Source: Sphaerotilus uruguayifluvii (GTDB lineage Bacteria > Pseudomonadota > Gammaproteobacteria > Burkholderiales > Burkholderiaceae_C). From it: a stretch of DNA of 64,000 nt. The stretch is from assembly GCF_013294065.1 (NCBI RefSeq), contig NZ_JABSNM010000019.1:1-64000 (forward strand). Direction: 5' to 3'. Position 1 is the first letter of the stretch. Every line of letters begins with the position of its first letter. The translations under genes and the position numbers were made by a program. The notes under the pieces are model-generated. The model was not told where the DNA came from. It saw nothing but the letters and a program-made list of their open reading frames with translations, and searched no databases. This document shows positions 9,415-18,623 of the stretch, in pieces.

Positions 9415-10675
9415 GCGCCTCGACCACCGGCTCGGTGCTGTCCAGGCCGCTGCGCGCGATCCGGCCGAGCAGACCCGGCCACCAGGTGCCGGGCAGGCGG
9501 TCGGTGCCCAGCCGCACGACGACGGTGCGCTGCTGGGGCGCGACGTAGATGTACTGGCCGTGCTGGCCCTGGGCGTAGAAGTCGGTGCCGGGCACCAGCG
9601 TGGCCGGATCGACGCCCGAGGCCGGATCGGGCGCGGCCTCGAGCCGGCCCTGCGGCATGCGGCGCCACTGGCCGGTGTAGAACACCGCCGACGGTCGGCT
9701 CGGATCCTCGATGTTGCGCCGGGCGGCCGCGTCCTTGCCGGGATGCTCCTGCACCGCCAGCAGCGTGTCGATCCAGTCGGACGGGACGACCTGGCGGGTG
9801 CCGACGCGTCCACGGTCGAGCATCAGCTGGCCGATGCGGGCGAAGTCGATCGCGCGCGCGTTCAGGCAGCAGAAGGCCTTGGCCTGGCCGAGCACTGCGC
9901 TGTCGACGCTCCAGCTCGCCTCCATGCCGGCACCGATCGGCTCCCACAGGCCGTGCGCGAGCAGCTGCGGCAGCCGGCGGCCGGTCGCGCGCTCGATCGC
10001 CATGCCCAGCACCTGCGTGTCGCCGCTGCTGTAGCGGTAGCGCTGGTCGGGCGGCTCGGCGATCTTCAGGCCGGCCACCGCGCGGCCGAGATCGTGCGTC
10101 AGGTAGAAGACCGCCACGTCCGACCACGGCGAGCCGTACTGCTCCTGGAAGGCGATGCCGCTGCGCATCGCCAGCAGGTCGCGCAGGCGCACCTGCACGA
10201 AGCGAGGGTCCTGGGCCTCGAGTTCGGGCAGGTAGCGGGTGACCGGATCGTCGAGGCCATGAATGTGGCCGTCGCGGATCGCCTGGCCAAGCAGCAGCGC
10301 GACGACCGACTTGGCCATCGAGAACGAGGTCAGCAGCGTGTCGCGCTGGCGGCCGGCGAAGTACTGCTCGTGCAGGATCCTGCCATCGCGCAGGACGACC
10401 AGCGCCACCGTGCCCTGCTGCTCCAGCCAGGGGCCGAGCTCGCCTCCGCCCGGCGCGGCGGGCAGCTTCAGCGCCTCGGTCGCCGCTGGCAGCACCACCG
10501 GCTGGCGCGAGGCCGGAATCGGAGCGTTGTCGAAATGCAGGTGGTCGGTGATGGTCGTGCGCTGCTGGCCGATGATCCAGGCCGGCGGCATCAGGCTGCA
10601 GCCCGACAGGGCCAGCGGCAGCAGCAGCGCGCCCAGCGCGCGGGACGGAAGAGAGCGGGAAGGTCGGGGGGGCAT
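9401..10675 (-). CDS. beta-lactamase-family serine hydrolase, lipoprotein
   Basis: A 424-residue class C beta-lactamase/esterase-type (CubicO) hydrolase. A basic N-terminus and hydrophobic stretch end in LALSGC, a lipobox, so it is probably a periplasmic lipoprotein. The catalytic SxxK is in TSFSMAKSVVALLLG and the second motif is YRYSSGDTQ (YxS/N type). The third motif appears as HGQYIYV rather than KTG, which favours esterase or amidase over beta-lactamase activity. I chose the start at 10675 because it gives the intact signal peptide. It converges with mtnN and lies 50 bp after the M20 peptidase gene on the same strand. Confidence 0.85.
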   Translation of the reverse strand: MPPRPSRSLPSRALGALLLPLALSGCSLMPPAWIIGQQRTTITDHLHFDNAPIPASRQPVVLPAATEALKLPAAPGGGELGPWLEQQGTVALVVLRDGRILHEQYFAGRQRDTLLTSFSMAKSVVALLLGQAIRDGHIHGLDDPVTRYLPELEAQDPRFVQVRLRDLLAMRSGIAFQEQYGSPWSDVAVFYLTHDLGRAVAGLKIAEPPDQRYRYSSGDTQVLGMAIERATGRRLPQLLAHGLWEPIGAGMEASWSVDSAVLGQAKAFCCLNARAIDFARIGQLMLDRGRVGTRQVVPSDWIDTLLAVQEHPGKDAAARRNIEDPSRPSAVFYTGQWRRMPQGRLEAAPDPASGVDPATLVPGTDFYAQGQHGQYIYVAPQQRTVVVRLGTDRLPGTWWPGLLGRIARSGLDSTEPVVEALSAR

Positions 10676-10725
10676 GGCAGGGACGGCGGACCGCGCAGGG
10701 CGGTCCGCACAGAGGCCGTGGAGGC

Positions 10726-12225
<1,500 letters not shown>

Positions 12226-12298
12226 GCGGACCTCGTGTCGGGCCAGGGGATGGCCGTCCACCGGTCAGTGTAGCCAGTCCGCGTGAAGTTCCGCCAGT

Positions 12299-12790
12299 TC
12301 AGCCCAGCGCGTCGTCGAGCAGCGCCGGCAGCGCCTCCAGGCCCTCGATCAGCTGTGCAGGCAGCGTGCCGTCGGCCAGCCTCGGCAGCTCGTTGAGCGC
12401 ATGGAACTGGATGCGCGAGCCGCCGCCGGCCTCGGCGGTGATGCGCATCGTCAGCGGCAGGCTGACGACCTGCTCCGGATCGTCGCTCTGCACGATCGCG
12501 GTCTCGTCCTCGGCCAGGCCGAGCACCAGCCATTCGCCCCGGCCCTCGCGGTCGTGCAGCGGAATGCGGGCAAAGACGCTCAGGCCGTGCGATTGCGCAT
12601 GCGCGCTGAGCCGTTCGATCGCCTCGGTCGGCGAATAGCGGGTGCTGCGGGCCAGGCGGCCGCTGTGCAGCGGGCCGAGGCTGGTGACGGTCAGCGCGAC
12701 TACCGTCAGCCCGCCGGTGATCCAGCAGCGCCAGAGCGCGGTGCGTCGTCGGTCCTGAGAGAGCCTGTCCAGATCATCGAGTGGATTCAT
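12299..12790 (-). CDS. membrane-anchored hypothetical protein, DUF302-like
   Basis: A 163-residue protein with a single N-terminal transmembrane segment (residues ~22-42, ALWRCWITGGLTVVALTVTS). The soluble domain (SPTEAIERLSAHAQSHGLSVF, LVLGLAEDETAIVQSDDPEQ, VSLPLTMRITAEAGG) resembles the layout of DUF302 proteins. That resemblance is by eye and uncertain. It lies alone on the minus strand, followed by the M20 peptidase 73 bp downstream. Function unknown. Confidence 0.6.
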   Translation of the reverse strand: MNPLDDLDRLSQDRRRTALWRCWITGGLTVVALTVTSLGPLHSGRLARSTRYSPTEAIERLSAHAQSHGLSVFARIPLHDREGRGEWLVLGLAEDETAIVQSDDPEQVVSLPLTMRITAEAGGGSRIQFHALNELPRLADGTLPAQLIEGLEALPALLDDALG

Positions 12791-13003
12791 CGGAACTCCT
12801 CGCTGGAACGGGTGTGGCGAACGCCACGGATGGAAATCACGAATGTACAGGCCCCGCGGCGTCAGGATCGTGAAAGTCGCGCGCCTGTCCGGGTTGATCC
12901 GGGCGGGGATCCTCCGGATTTACACCGATATATGAAACAATGTGTAAGTCGCTTCCGGCGTGAAGACATCGGTTGTCACGGGTGCGACGCAGACGAGACA
13001 CCC

Positions 13004-13711
13004 ATGAGGATCAGCACCCGCATCGATCTGGCGGTGGCCGCGGCCGCTGCGCTCGCGCTGGCCGGGCTGGCCGCGCTGACCTGGCTCGATCATGCGGACT
13101 GGCTGCCACGGCTGATGCCGCGTGCGCTGGCGCTGCTGGCGCTGTTCGTGGTGCTGGACCGGGTGCTCAGGCATCTGGTGCTGCGGCCGGTGCACGAGCA
13201 CAGCCAGGCGCTGCGGCGGCTGGCGCTGCACGACAGCCTGACCGGTGCGGTCAACCGGCGCGGCTTCACGGACCGGCTGCAGCAGGCGCAGGGCCAGGCC
13301 GCGCTGTGCGCGCAGCCGCTGTCGCTGGTGATGGTCGACATCGACCATTTCAAGCGCATCAACGACGTGCACGGCCATGCGATCGGCGACAGCGTGCTGC
13401 GCGAGGTCGCGGCGCGGCTGCGCCGGCAGATGCGCCGCGGCGACCTGCTCGGCCGGCTCGGGGGCGAGGAGTTCGCGGTGCTGCTGCCGGGAACCGATCT
13501 CGAGGGCGCGGCGGTCCAGGCCGAGCTGGCGCGCCAGGCGCTGCGCCGCGAGCCGGTGGCGGTCGCCGGCACGGTCACTGCCAGCCTCGGCGTGGCGCAG
13601 TGGGATGGCAGCGAGCCGGCGGCCGACTGGCTCGAGCGCGCCGACCTGGCGCTGTACGAGGCCAAGCGGCTCGGCCGTGACCGGGTGCGCCTCAGCGGTG
13701 CTCGAACTTGA
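13004..13711 (+). CDS. diguanylate cyclase (GGDEF domain, membrane-anchored)
   Basis: Synthesises cyclic di-GMP from two GTP. The 235-residue protein has two N-terminal hydrophobic segments (residues ~8-25 and ~35-54) and then a full GGDEF domain beginning LALHDSLTGAVNRRGF. The active-site loop is GGEEF (in RLGGEEFAVLLP). An RxxD I-site (RRGD) lies five residues before it, so product inhibition is expected. ASLGVAQW and LYEAKRLGRDRV complete the domain. No periplasmic sensor of useful size is present. The 3' end overlaps the convergent metW gene by 20 bp. Confidence 0.9.
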   Translation: MRISTRIDLAVAAAAALALAGLAALTWLDHADWLPRLMPRALALLALFVVLDRVLRHLVLRPVHEHSQALRRLALHDSLTGAVNRRGFTDRLQQAQGQAALCAQPLSLVMVDIDHFKRINDVHGHAIGDSVLREVAARLRRQMRRGDLLGRLGGEEFAVLLPGTDLEGAAVQAELARQALRREPVAVAGTVTASLGVAQWDGSEPAADWLERADLALYEAKRLGRDRVRLSGART

Positions 13712-14276
13712 AGACGGCGGTGCTGGCGAGCAGGTTGGGCCAGTGCTTGACGACCTCGCCCTCGTGCAGGCCGAAGGCGTCGAGGATGTGCAGGCCGTTC
13801 TTGCGCGCGAGGATCCCGAAGTCGGCGAAGGTGCCCACCCGGATGTTGGGCGTGTCGTACCACTGGTAAGGCAGCACCTTGGTCACCGGCATGCGACCCT
13901 GCAGCACGCGCAGCCGGTTGGGCCAGTGCGCGAAGTTCGGGAAGCTGACGATGCCGATGCGCCCGACGCGCGCGGTCTCGCGCAGCATGTCCTCGGTGTT
14001 GCGCAGGTTCTGCAGCGTGTCGAGCTGCAGCACCACGTCGAAGCTGTCGTCCTCGAAGAGGCTCAGGCCTTCTTCCAGGTTGCGCTGCAGCACGTTGACG
14101 CCGCGCTGCACGCAGGCCAGCACCTTGGCGTCGTCGAGCTCGACGCCGTAGCCGCGGCAGCCGCGCCGGTCGCGCAGCAGCGCCAGGAGGGCGCCGTCGC
14201 CGCAGCCCAGGTCGAGCACGCGGCTGCCCGCGGGCACCAGATCGGCGATCAGTTCGAGGGCCTGGCGGTTGCTCAT
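13692..14276 (-). CDS. metW: methionine biosynthesis protein MetW
   Basis: A 194-residue SAM-methyltransferase-fold protein that partners MetX in homoserine acetylation in many proteobacteria. The glycine-rich motif [15 protein letters not shown] is near residue 20, then YGVELDD, followed by [13 protein letters not shown] and the MetW signature [17 protein letters not shown]. The start overlaps the metX stop by ATGA, so the two are co-translated and under the same SAM-II riboswitch. Confidence 0.95.
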   Translation of the reverse strand: MSNRQALELIADLVPAGSRVLDLGCGDGALLALLRDRRGCRGYGVELDDAKVLACVQRGVNVLQRNLEEGLSLFEDDSFDVVLQLDTLQNLRNTEDMLRETARVGRIGIVSFPNFAHWPNRLRVLQGRMPVTKVLPYQWYDTPNIRVGTFADFGILARKNGLHILDAFGLHEGEVVKHWPNLLASTAVFKFEHR

Positions 14277-15406
14277 GCGCCGATCTCCCGGGCGATGTTG
14301 TCGTAGCAGGCGCGCACGATGCCGTGGTAGCGCGCGTCGTCCAGCAGGAAGGCGTCGTGGCCGTGCGGCGCGTCGATCTCGGCGTAGCTGACGTCGAGCC
14401 GGTTGTCGAGCAGGCCCTTGACGATCTCGCGCGAGCGTGCCGGCGAGAAGCGCCAGTCGGTGGTGAAGCTCACCACCAGGAACTTGGCCTGCGCCCGGGC
14501 CAGCGCCCGCGACAGGTCGCCGCCGAACGCGCGCGCCGGGTCGAAGTAGTCGAGCGCGCGGGTGATCAGCAGGTAGGTGTTGGCGTCGAAGTACTCGCTG
14601 AACTTGTCGCCCTGGTAGCGCAGGTAGCTCTCGATCTGGAACTCGATCTCCTGCGTCGAGTAGGCCAGCTCGGCCGCACGCAGCTCGCGGCCGAACTTGG
14701 CCTCCATCGAGTCGTCCGACAGGTACGTGATGTGGCCGATCATGCGCGCCACCCGCAGGCCGCGCTTGGGCACGACGCCGTGGGCGTAGAAATGGCCGCC
14801 GTGGAAGTCCGGGTCGGTGACGATGGCGCGCCGGGCGACCTCGTTGAAGGCGATGTTCTGCGCCGACAGGTTCGGCGCCGAGGCGATCACCAGCGCATGG
14901 CGCATGCGCTCGGGGTACTGCAGCGTCCAGCTCAGCGCCTGCATGCCGCCGAGGCTGCCGCCCATCACGGCGGCGAGCTGGCGGATGCCCAGCCGGTCGA
15001 GCACGCGGGCCTGCGCGTTCACCCAGTCTTCCACCGTGACGACCGGAAAGTCGCTGCCGTAGGGCCGGCCGGTGTCCGGATCGAGATGCATCGGCCCGGT
15101 CGAGCCGAAGCACGAGCCGGGGTTGTTGATGCAGATGACGAAGAAGCGCTCGGTGTCGAGCGGCTTGCCGGGGCCGATCAGGTTGTCCCACCAGCCGACG
15201 TTCTTCGGGTTGTCGGCGTGGGTGCCGGCGACATGGTGGCTGGCGTTGAGCGCGTGGCACACCAGCACCGCGTTGCTGCGCTCGGCGTTGAGCCGGCCGT
15301 AGGTTTCGTAGACCAGCGTGTAGTCGCGCAGCGAGGCGCCGCTGCGCAGCTCCAGCGGTTCGCCGAAGTGCATCTTCTGCGGGGTGACATGTCCCTGCAT
15401 CGACAT
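14273..15406 (-). CDS. metX: homoserine O-acetyltransferase MetX
   Basis: Transfers an acyl group from acyl-CoA to homoserine, the first committed step of methionine synthesis. The 377-residue alpha/beta hydrolase has the nucleophile motif [12 protein letters not shown], the early [11 protein letters not shown] loop, and C-terminal [16 protein letters not shown] and [11 protein letters not shown] supplying the Asp and His. A second ATG two codons downstream (15400) is an alternative start. It is first in the metX-metW operon, 76 nt after a SAM-II riboswitch and directly after an intrinsic terminator, so transcription should fall when S-adenosylmethionine is abundant. Confidence 0.95.
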   Translation of the reverse strand: MSMQGHVTPQKMHFGEPLELRSGASLRDYTLVYETYGRLNAERSNAVLVCHALNASHHVAGTHADNPKNVGWWDNLIGPGKPLDTERFFVICINNPGSCFGSTGPMHLDPDTGRPYGSDFPVVTVEDWVNAQARVLDRLGIRQLAAVMGGSLGGMQALSWTLQYPERMRHALVIASAPNLSAQNIAFNEVARRAIVTDPDFHGGHFYAHGVVPKRGLRVARMIGHITYLSDDSMEAKFGRELRAAELAYSTQEIEFQIESYLRYQGDKFSEYFDANTYLLITRALDYFDPARAFGGDLSRALARAQAKFLVVSFTTDWRFSPARSREIVKGLLDNRLDVSYAEIDAPHGHDAFLLDDARYHGIVRACYDNIAREIGA

Positions 15407-15436
15407 CGGGAGAACTCCGAAAGGTTTTTCGACCAC

Positions 15437-15473
15437 AAAAAAACCCGGCGCTGCCTGAGGCGGACACCGGGTC
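15437..15473 (-). terminator. intrinsic terminator in the metX leader
   Basis: Read on the minus strand, ACCCGG pairs with CCGGGT around an internal GCCTCAGGC-type hairpin and is followed by seven T. It lies between the SAM-II aptamer and the metX start codon, so it is the likely expression platform. I infer read-through when SAM is low. Confidence 0.8.
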
Positions 15474-15481
15474 GTCGAGTG

Positions 15482-15535
15482 CCCCTCTTTAGCGGAATTT
15501 CTAGAGCGCCCGCAAGCCGGACCAAATCGGCGCTG
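15482..15535 (-). ncRNA. SAM-II (SAM-alpha) riboswitch
   Basis: The minus-strand RNA carries the SAM-II signature in order. A P1 5' strand with GCGCCGATTTGG comes first, then GGCTTGCGGGCGC closing the stem. An A-rich loop follows, and the conserved 3' pseudoknot strand is CCGCTAAAGAGGGG. This matches the GCUAAAAAGGG-type ending and the UUGCAAGCGC element of known SAM-II RNAs. Its position upstream of metX, a classic SAM-II target, supports the call. The motif is recognised from memory; a covariance-model search would be decisive. Confidence 0.85.
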
Positions 15536-15544
15536 TGAGGGGCA

Positions 15545-15550
15545 AGTGTA
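15545..15550 (-). promoter_or_regulatory. putative -10 element for metX-metW
   Basis: TACACT on the minus strand lies about 10 bases upstream of the SAM-II aptamer 5' end, so a transcript starting near 15538 would begin with the riboswitch. The -35 match is poor. The remaining 15551-15731 shows nothing further that I can support. Confidence 0.4.
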
Positions 15551-15731
15551 GCGCGAGCCCGTCCGGGGGGACAGCGGCTGCACGATCTGCGCATTCCGAC
15601 CGCCGCGCCTCCCCCGGCCGGGTGGTCCTCTGGCGATCCGGACCCGCGGCTCCGGGATGCATCGCCGGTGCCGGCCTCGTGACAATCGTCCGGCACCCCC
15701 CTCTTTCGTACGAACCCGACATCCGCCGACC

Positions 15732-16535
15732 GTGAACCCGACTGCTGTATCCGATCTCTCGATCCCGGGCGATGCCTGGCTGCTGGCGCTGGGCACGGTG
15801 CTGGTGCTGGCGCTGGTCGGGCGGCTGTGGCACCGCTGGCAGCAGGGCCGCTCGCAGGACCGGGCGCTGTCGGCGCCGTCGCTGCCGTTCGAGCCGCCGC
15901 TGTCGCGCTGGCCCGGCACCACGCCGGTCGAGCCCGACCTGCAGCGCCTGGTCGGCGAGGTCCAGGACCGCCTGGGCATGCAGCTGCTGAACGCACGCAC
16001 GCTGGCGCGCACCGGCGAGGCGCTGCCGGGCAGCACCCGGCTGATGCATCTGGATCACCAGCTCGCGCAGGCGCTGCTGTCGCTGCGGCTGATGCGCGAT
16101 GCGCTGCGGCCGGAGCCGGCCTCGCTGCTCGACAGCCTGCACGGCATGCAGGCGCATTTCCAGCCGCTGCTGGCCGAACGCGGCATCCGCCTGGACTGGC
16201 AGGTCGACGAGGCGCTCGACCGGATCAGCCTGCCGGCGCGCAGCCGGCTGGGACTGCTGCGGCTGATGCAGGAAGCGCTCGACAACGTCGTGCGCCATGC
16301 CCGCGAGGCCCGGCTCGCGCAGTTCCGCCTCGAGGCGGACGGCGAGGCGGGCGAGCGGTGCCTGCGCCTGCGCGTCGTCGACGACGGCCAGGGCACGCCG
16401 GAGAGCCGGCGCGTCGAGTCGACCGCCCTGGGCATTGCCCGCATGGAGCGCCAGACGCTCGAGCTGGGCGGCCGCCTGGCCGTCGGCCCGGCGCGCCCGG
16501 GCTGGTGCGTCGACCTGCGGATGCCGCTGGACTGA
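15732..16535 (+). CDS. HisKA_3-type histidine-kinase-like protein lacking the acceptor His
   Basis: A 267-residue protein from a GTG start; an in-frame ATG at 15657 is possible but lies in poorly coding sequence. One membrane segment (residues ~15-32) is followed by a NarX/LytS-like kinase core. The H-box position reads [11 protein letters not shown] where ELHDxLGxxL is normal, so the phospho-accepting His is Gln78. The ATPase N-box ([13 protein letters not shown]), G1 (VVDDGQG) and the end motif TLELGGRL remain. It may bind ATP or act as a decoy, scaffold or phosphatase partner (inference). No cognate response regulator is adjacent. Confidence 0.75.
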   Translation: MNPTAVSDLSIPGDAWLLALGTVLVLALVGRLWHRWQQGRSQDRALSAPSLPFEPPLSRWPGTTPVEPDLQRLVGEVQDRLGMQLLNARTLARTGEALPGSTRLMHLDHQLAQALLSLRLMRDALRPEPASLLDSLHGMQAHFQPLLAERGIRLDWQVDEALDRISLPARSRLGLLRLMQEALDNVVRHAREARLAQFRLEADGEAGERCLRLRVVDDGQGTPESRRVESTALGIARMERQTLELGGRLAVGPARPGWCVDLRMPLD

Positions 16536-16551
16536 GCGCGGCGCCGTCCGC

Positions 16552-17193
16552 TCAGGCCGGGTTCGCGGGCGCGGCCGGTGCCGGCGGCTGCGTCGCGGCG
16601 AAGCTCGGACGCTGCGACAGGCGCAGCATCAGCTTCGCCAGGTTCGGGTGATCGTCGCGCCAGGCGATGGTCGGGAAGCGGAAGTCCAGGTAGCCCAGCG
16701 CGCAGCCGACGGCGATGTCGGCCAGCGTCGGATGCAGGCCGGAATACCAGCTGCGCTCGCCCAGGCCTTCGGACATCGTGCACAGGCCCGCGTGGATCTT
16801 GCCCAGCTGGCGGTCGATCCAGGCCGGGCAGCGCTGGCTGTCGTCGCGGCCCGGCCAGGTGGCCTCGAGCCGCGCCAGCAGGGCCGCGTCGAGCAGGCCG
16901 TCGGCCAGCGCCTCCCAGGTGCGGACTTCGGCGCGCTCGCGGCCCTTCTCGGGAATCAGCCGTCCGACCGGCGAGAGCGTGTCGACGTATTCGACGATGA
17001 CCCGCGAGTCGTAGAGTGCGTCGCCCCCCTCGAGCACCAGGCAGGGCACCTGGCTGAGCGGGTTGGCCGAGGTCAGCCCGGCCGGGTCCGACCAGGGGTC
17101 CTCGATGACGAGCTTGTAGTCGAGTTTCTTCTCCGCCAGCACGATGCGCACCTTGCGCACATACGGGCTGGTCAGCGAGCCGATGAGTTTCAT
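16552..17193 (-). CDS. glutathione S-transferase family protein
   Basis: A 213-residue cytosolic GST. The thioredoxin-like N-terminal domain starts MKLIGSLTSPYVRKVRIVLAEK, with Ser/Tyr candidates for glutathione activation, then the cis-proline motif NPLSQVPCLVL and the glutathione-binding LYDSRVIVEYVD. The all-helical C-terminal domain contains HPTLADIAVGCALGYLDFR. It stands alone between the kinase-like gene and codA. It could in principle be a maleylpyruvate-isomerase-type GST, but it is 38 kb from the gentisate genes and lacks an obvious zeta-class motif. Confidence 0.88.
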   Translation of the reverse strand: MKLIGSLTSPYVRKVRIVLAEKKLDYKLVIEDPWSDPAGLTSANPLSQVPCLVLEGGDALYDSRVIVEYVDTLSPVGRLIPEKGRERAEVRTWEALADGLLDAALLARLEATWPGRDDSQRCPAWIDRQLGKIHAGLCTMSEGLGERSWYSGLHPTLADIAVGCALGYLDFRFPTIAWRDDHPNLAKLMLRLSQRPSFAATQPPAPAAPANPA

Positions 17194-17298
17194 GAGCGGG
17201 CGAGTTTGTCGTTCTGTCCTGCGGGGCCGGACCATTCTAGCCACGAGTCGCGGCGCGAGCCGGGGCCGGCCTCCTCCCTTGGGGGGACGCTGCGGGCT

Positions 17299-18588
17299 TC
17301 AGTGCCCCTGCGTCCAGTCGATCCGGTCCGGTCGCCCGGGCAGGTCGAGCCGGGCCTCGGCCGGGGCGGTGCGGGCCACGATCCGGCCGCGCCGAACCAC
17401 CGCCAGGCGGGTCGCGCGCAGCCGGATCGCCTCGACCGGCGAGCGGGCCTGCAGCAGCACGACATCGCCGTGGCAGCCGATGTCCAGCCCGTGGCCGGCG
17501 AGCCCGAGCACCTTCGCGGCATTCGTCGTCACCGCGTCGAAGCAGGCGCGCATCTGCGCCTGCGAGGTCATCTGCGCCACATGCAGTCCCATCTGCGCCA
17601 CCTCCAGCATGTCACCTGACCCCAGTGAGTACCACGGATCCATGACGCAGTCATGGCCGAAGGCGACATTGACGCCGGCAGCCATCAGCTCGGGCACGCG
17701 TGTCATGCCGCGGCGCTTCGGATAGGTGTCGTGGCGGCCTTGCAGCGTGATGTTGATCAGCGGGTTGGCCACCGCGTGCACGCCGGCTTCCGCGATCAGC
17801 GGCAGCAGCTTGGAGACGTAGTAGTTGTCCATCGAGTGCATGGACGTCAGGTGCGAGCCGGTGACGCGACCCTGCAGCCCGAGACGCTGCGCCTGATACG
17901 CCAGCGTCTCGATGTGGCGCGAATGCGGGTCGTCGCTCTCGTCGCAGTGCATGTCGACGCGCAGTCCCCGCTCGGCGGCCAGCTCGCACAGGATGCGGAC
18001 CGATTCGGCGCCGTCGGCCATCGTCCGCTCGAAGTGCGGGATGCCGCCGACCACCTCGACACCCAGGTCGAGCGCGCGCCTGAGGTTGGCCAGCGCCGTC
18101 GGGCTGCGCAGCACGCCGTCCTGCGGAAACGCCACCAGCTGCAGGTCGAGGCAGGGCGCGACGCGGCGCTTCACCTCCAGCAGCGCCTCGACCGCCAGCA
18201 GCCGGTCGTCGCAGACGTCGACATGGCTGCGGATCGCCAGCAGCCCCCTGGCGACCGCCCAGTCGCAGTACTGCAGCGCGCGCTCGACCAGCGCTTCCTG
18301 CGTGAGCTGCGGCTTGAGCTCGCCCCACAGCGCGATGCCCTCCAGCAGCGTGCCGCTGGCGTTGACGCGCGGCAGGCCGTAGGAGAGCGTCGCGTCCATG
18401 TGGAAATGCGCGTCGACGAAGGGCGTGCTGGCCATCCAGCCCTGCGCGTCGAGCGTGGGCAGGCCCGGCGGCGTGGCCAGCGCCGGGCCGACCGCGGCGA
18501 TGCGCCCGGCCAGGATCAGCAGGTCCTGGCCGCGGCGGCCGTCGGGCAGCGTGGCGTCGCGGATCAGCAGGTCGTGGGCTTCGGTCAT
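17299..18588 (-). CDS. codA: cytosine deaminase / CodA-like amidohydrolase
   Basis: Hydrolyses cytosine to uracil and ammonia. The 429-residue length equals E. coli CodA. Metal ligands and catalytic residues are in DAHFHMDATLSYG (HxH), HCDESDDPHSRH, ITGSHLTSMHSMD-type His and FGHDCVMDPWYSLGSGDM (Asp). A CodA-style NPLINITLQGRHDTYPKRRG loop is also present. Gene context with uracil phosphoribosyltransferase and URC genes on the same strand supports a pyrimidine role over other amidohydrolase substrates. It lies 35 bp after the degenerate-GGDEF gene. Confidence 0.88.
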   Translation of the reverse strand: MTEAHDLLIRDATLPDGRRGQDLLILAGRIAAVGPALATPPGLPTLDAQGWMASTPFVDAHFHMDATLSYGLPRVNASGTLLEGIALWGELKPQLTQEALVERALQYCDWAVARGLLAIRSHVDVCDDRLLAVEALLEVKRRVAPCLDLQLVAFPQDGVLRSPTALANLRRALDLGVEVVGGIPHFERTMADGAESVRILCELAAERGLRVDMHCDESDDPHSRHIETLAYQAQRLGLQGRVTGSHLTSMHSMDNYYVSKLLPLIAEAGVHAVANPLINITLQGRHDTYPKRRGMTRVPELMAAGVNVAFGHDCVMDPWYSLGSGDMLEVAQMGLHVAQMTSQAQMRACFDAVTTNAAKVLGLAGHGLDIGCHGDVVLLQARSPVEAIRLRATRLAVVRRGRIVARTAPAEARLDLPGRPDRIDWTQGH

Positions 18589-18623
18589 CGTCGCTTCTCC
18601 GCGGGAGGGGCTCGGCGGCCTGA

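Noticed and set aside
12401-13003. In-frame upstream extension of the diguanylate cyclase gene
   Set aside because: It is antisense to the DUF302-like gene and lacks coding character. The ATG at 13004 leads directly into the first membrane segment.
16552-17193. Glutathione transferase as the missing maleylpyruvate isomerase
   Set aside because: It is 38 kb from the gentisate operon and shows no zeta-class signature I can recognise, so I kept the general GST call.
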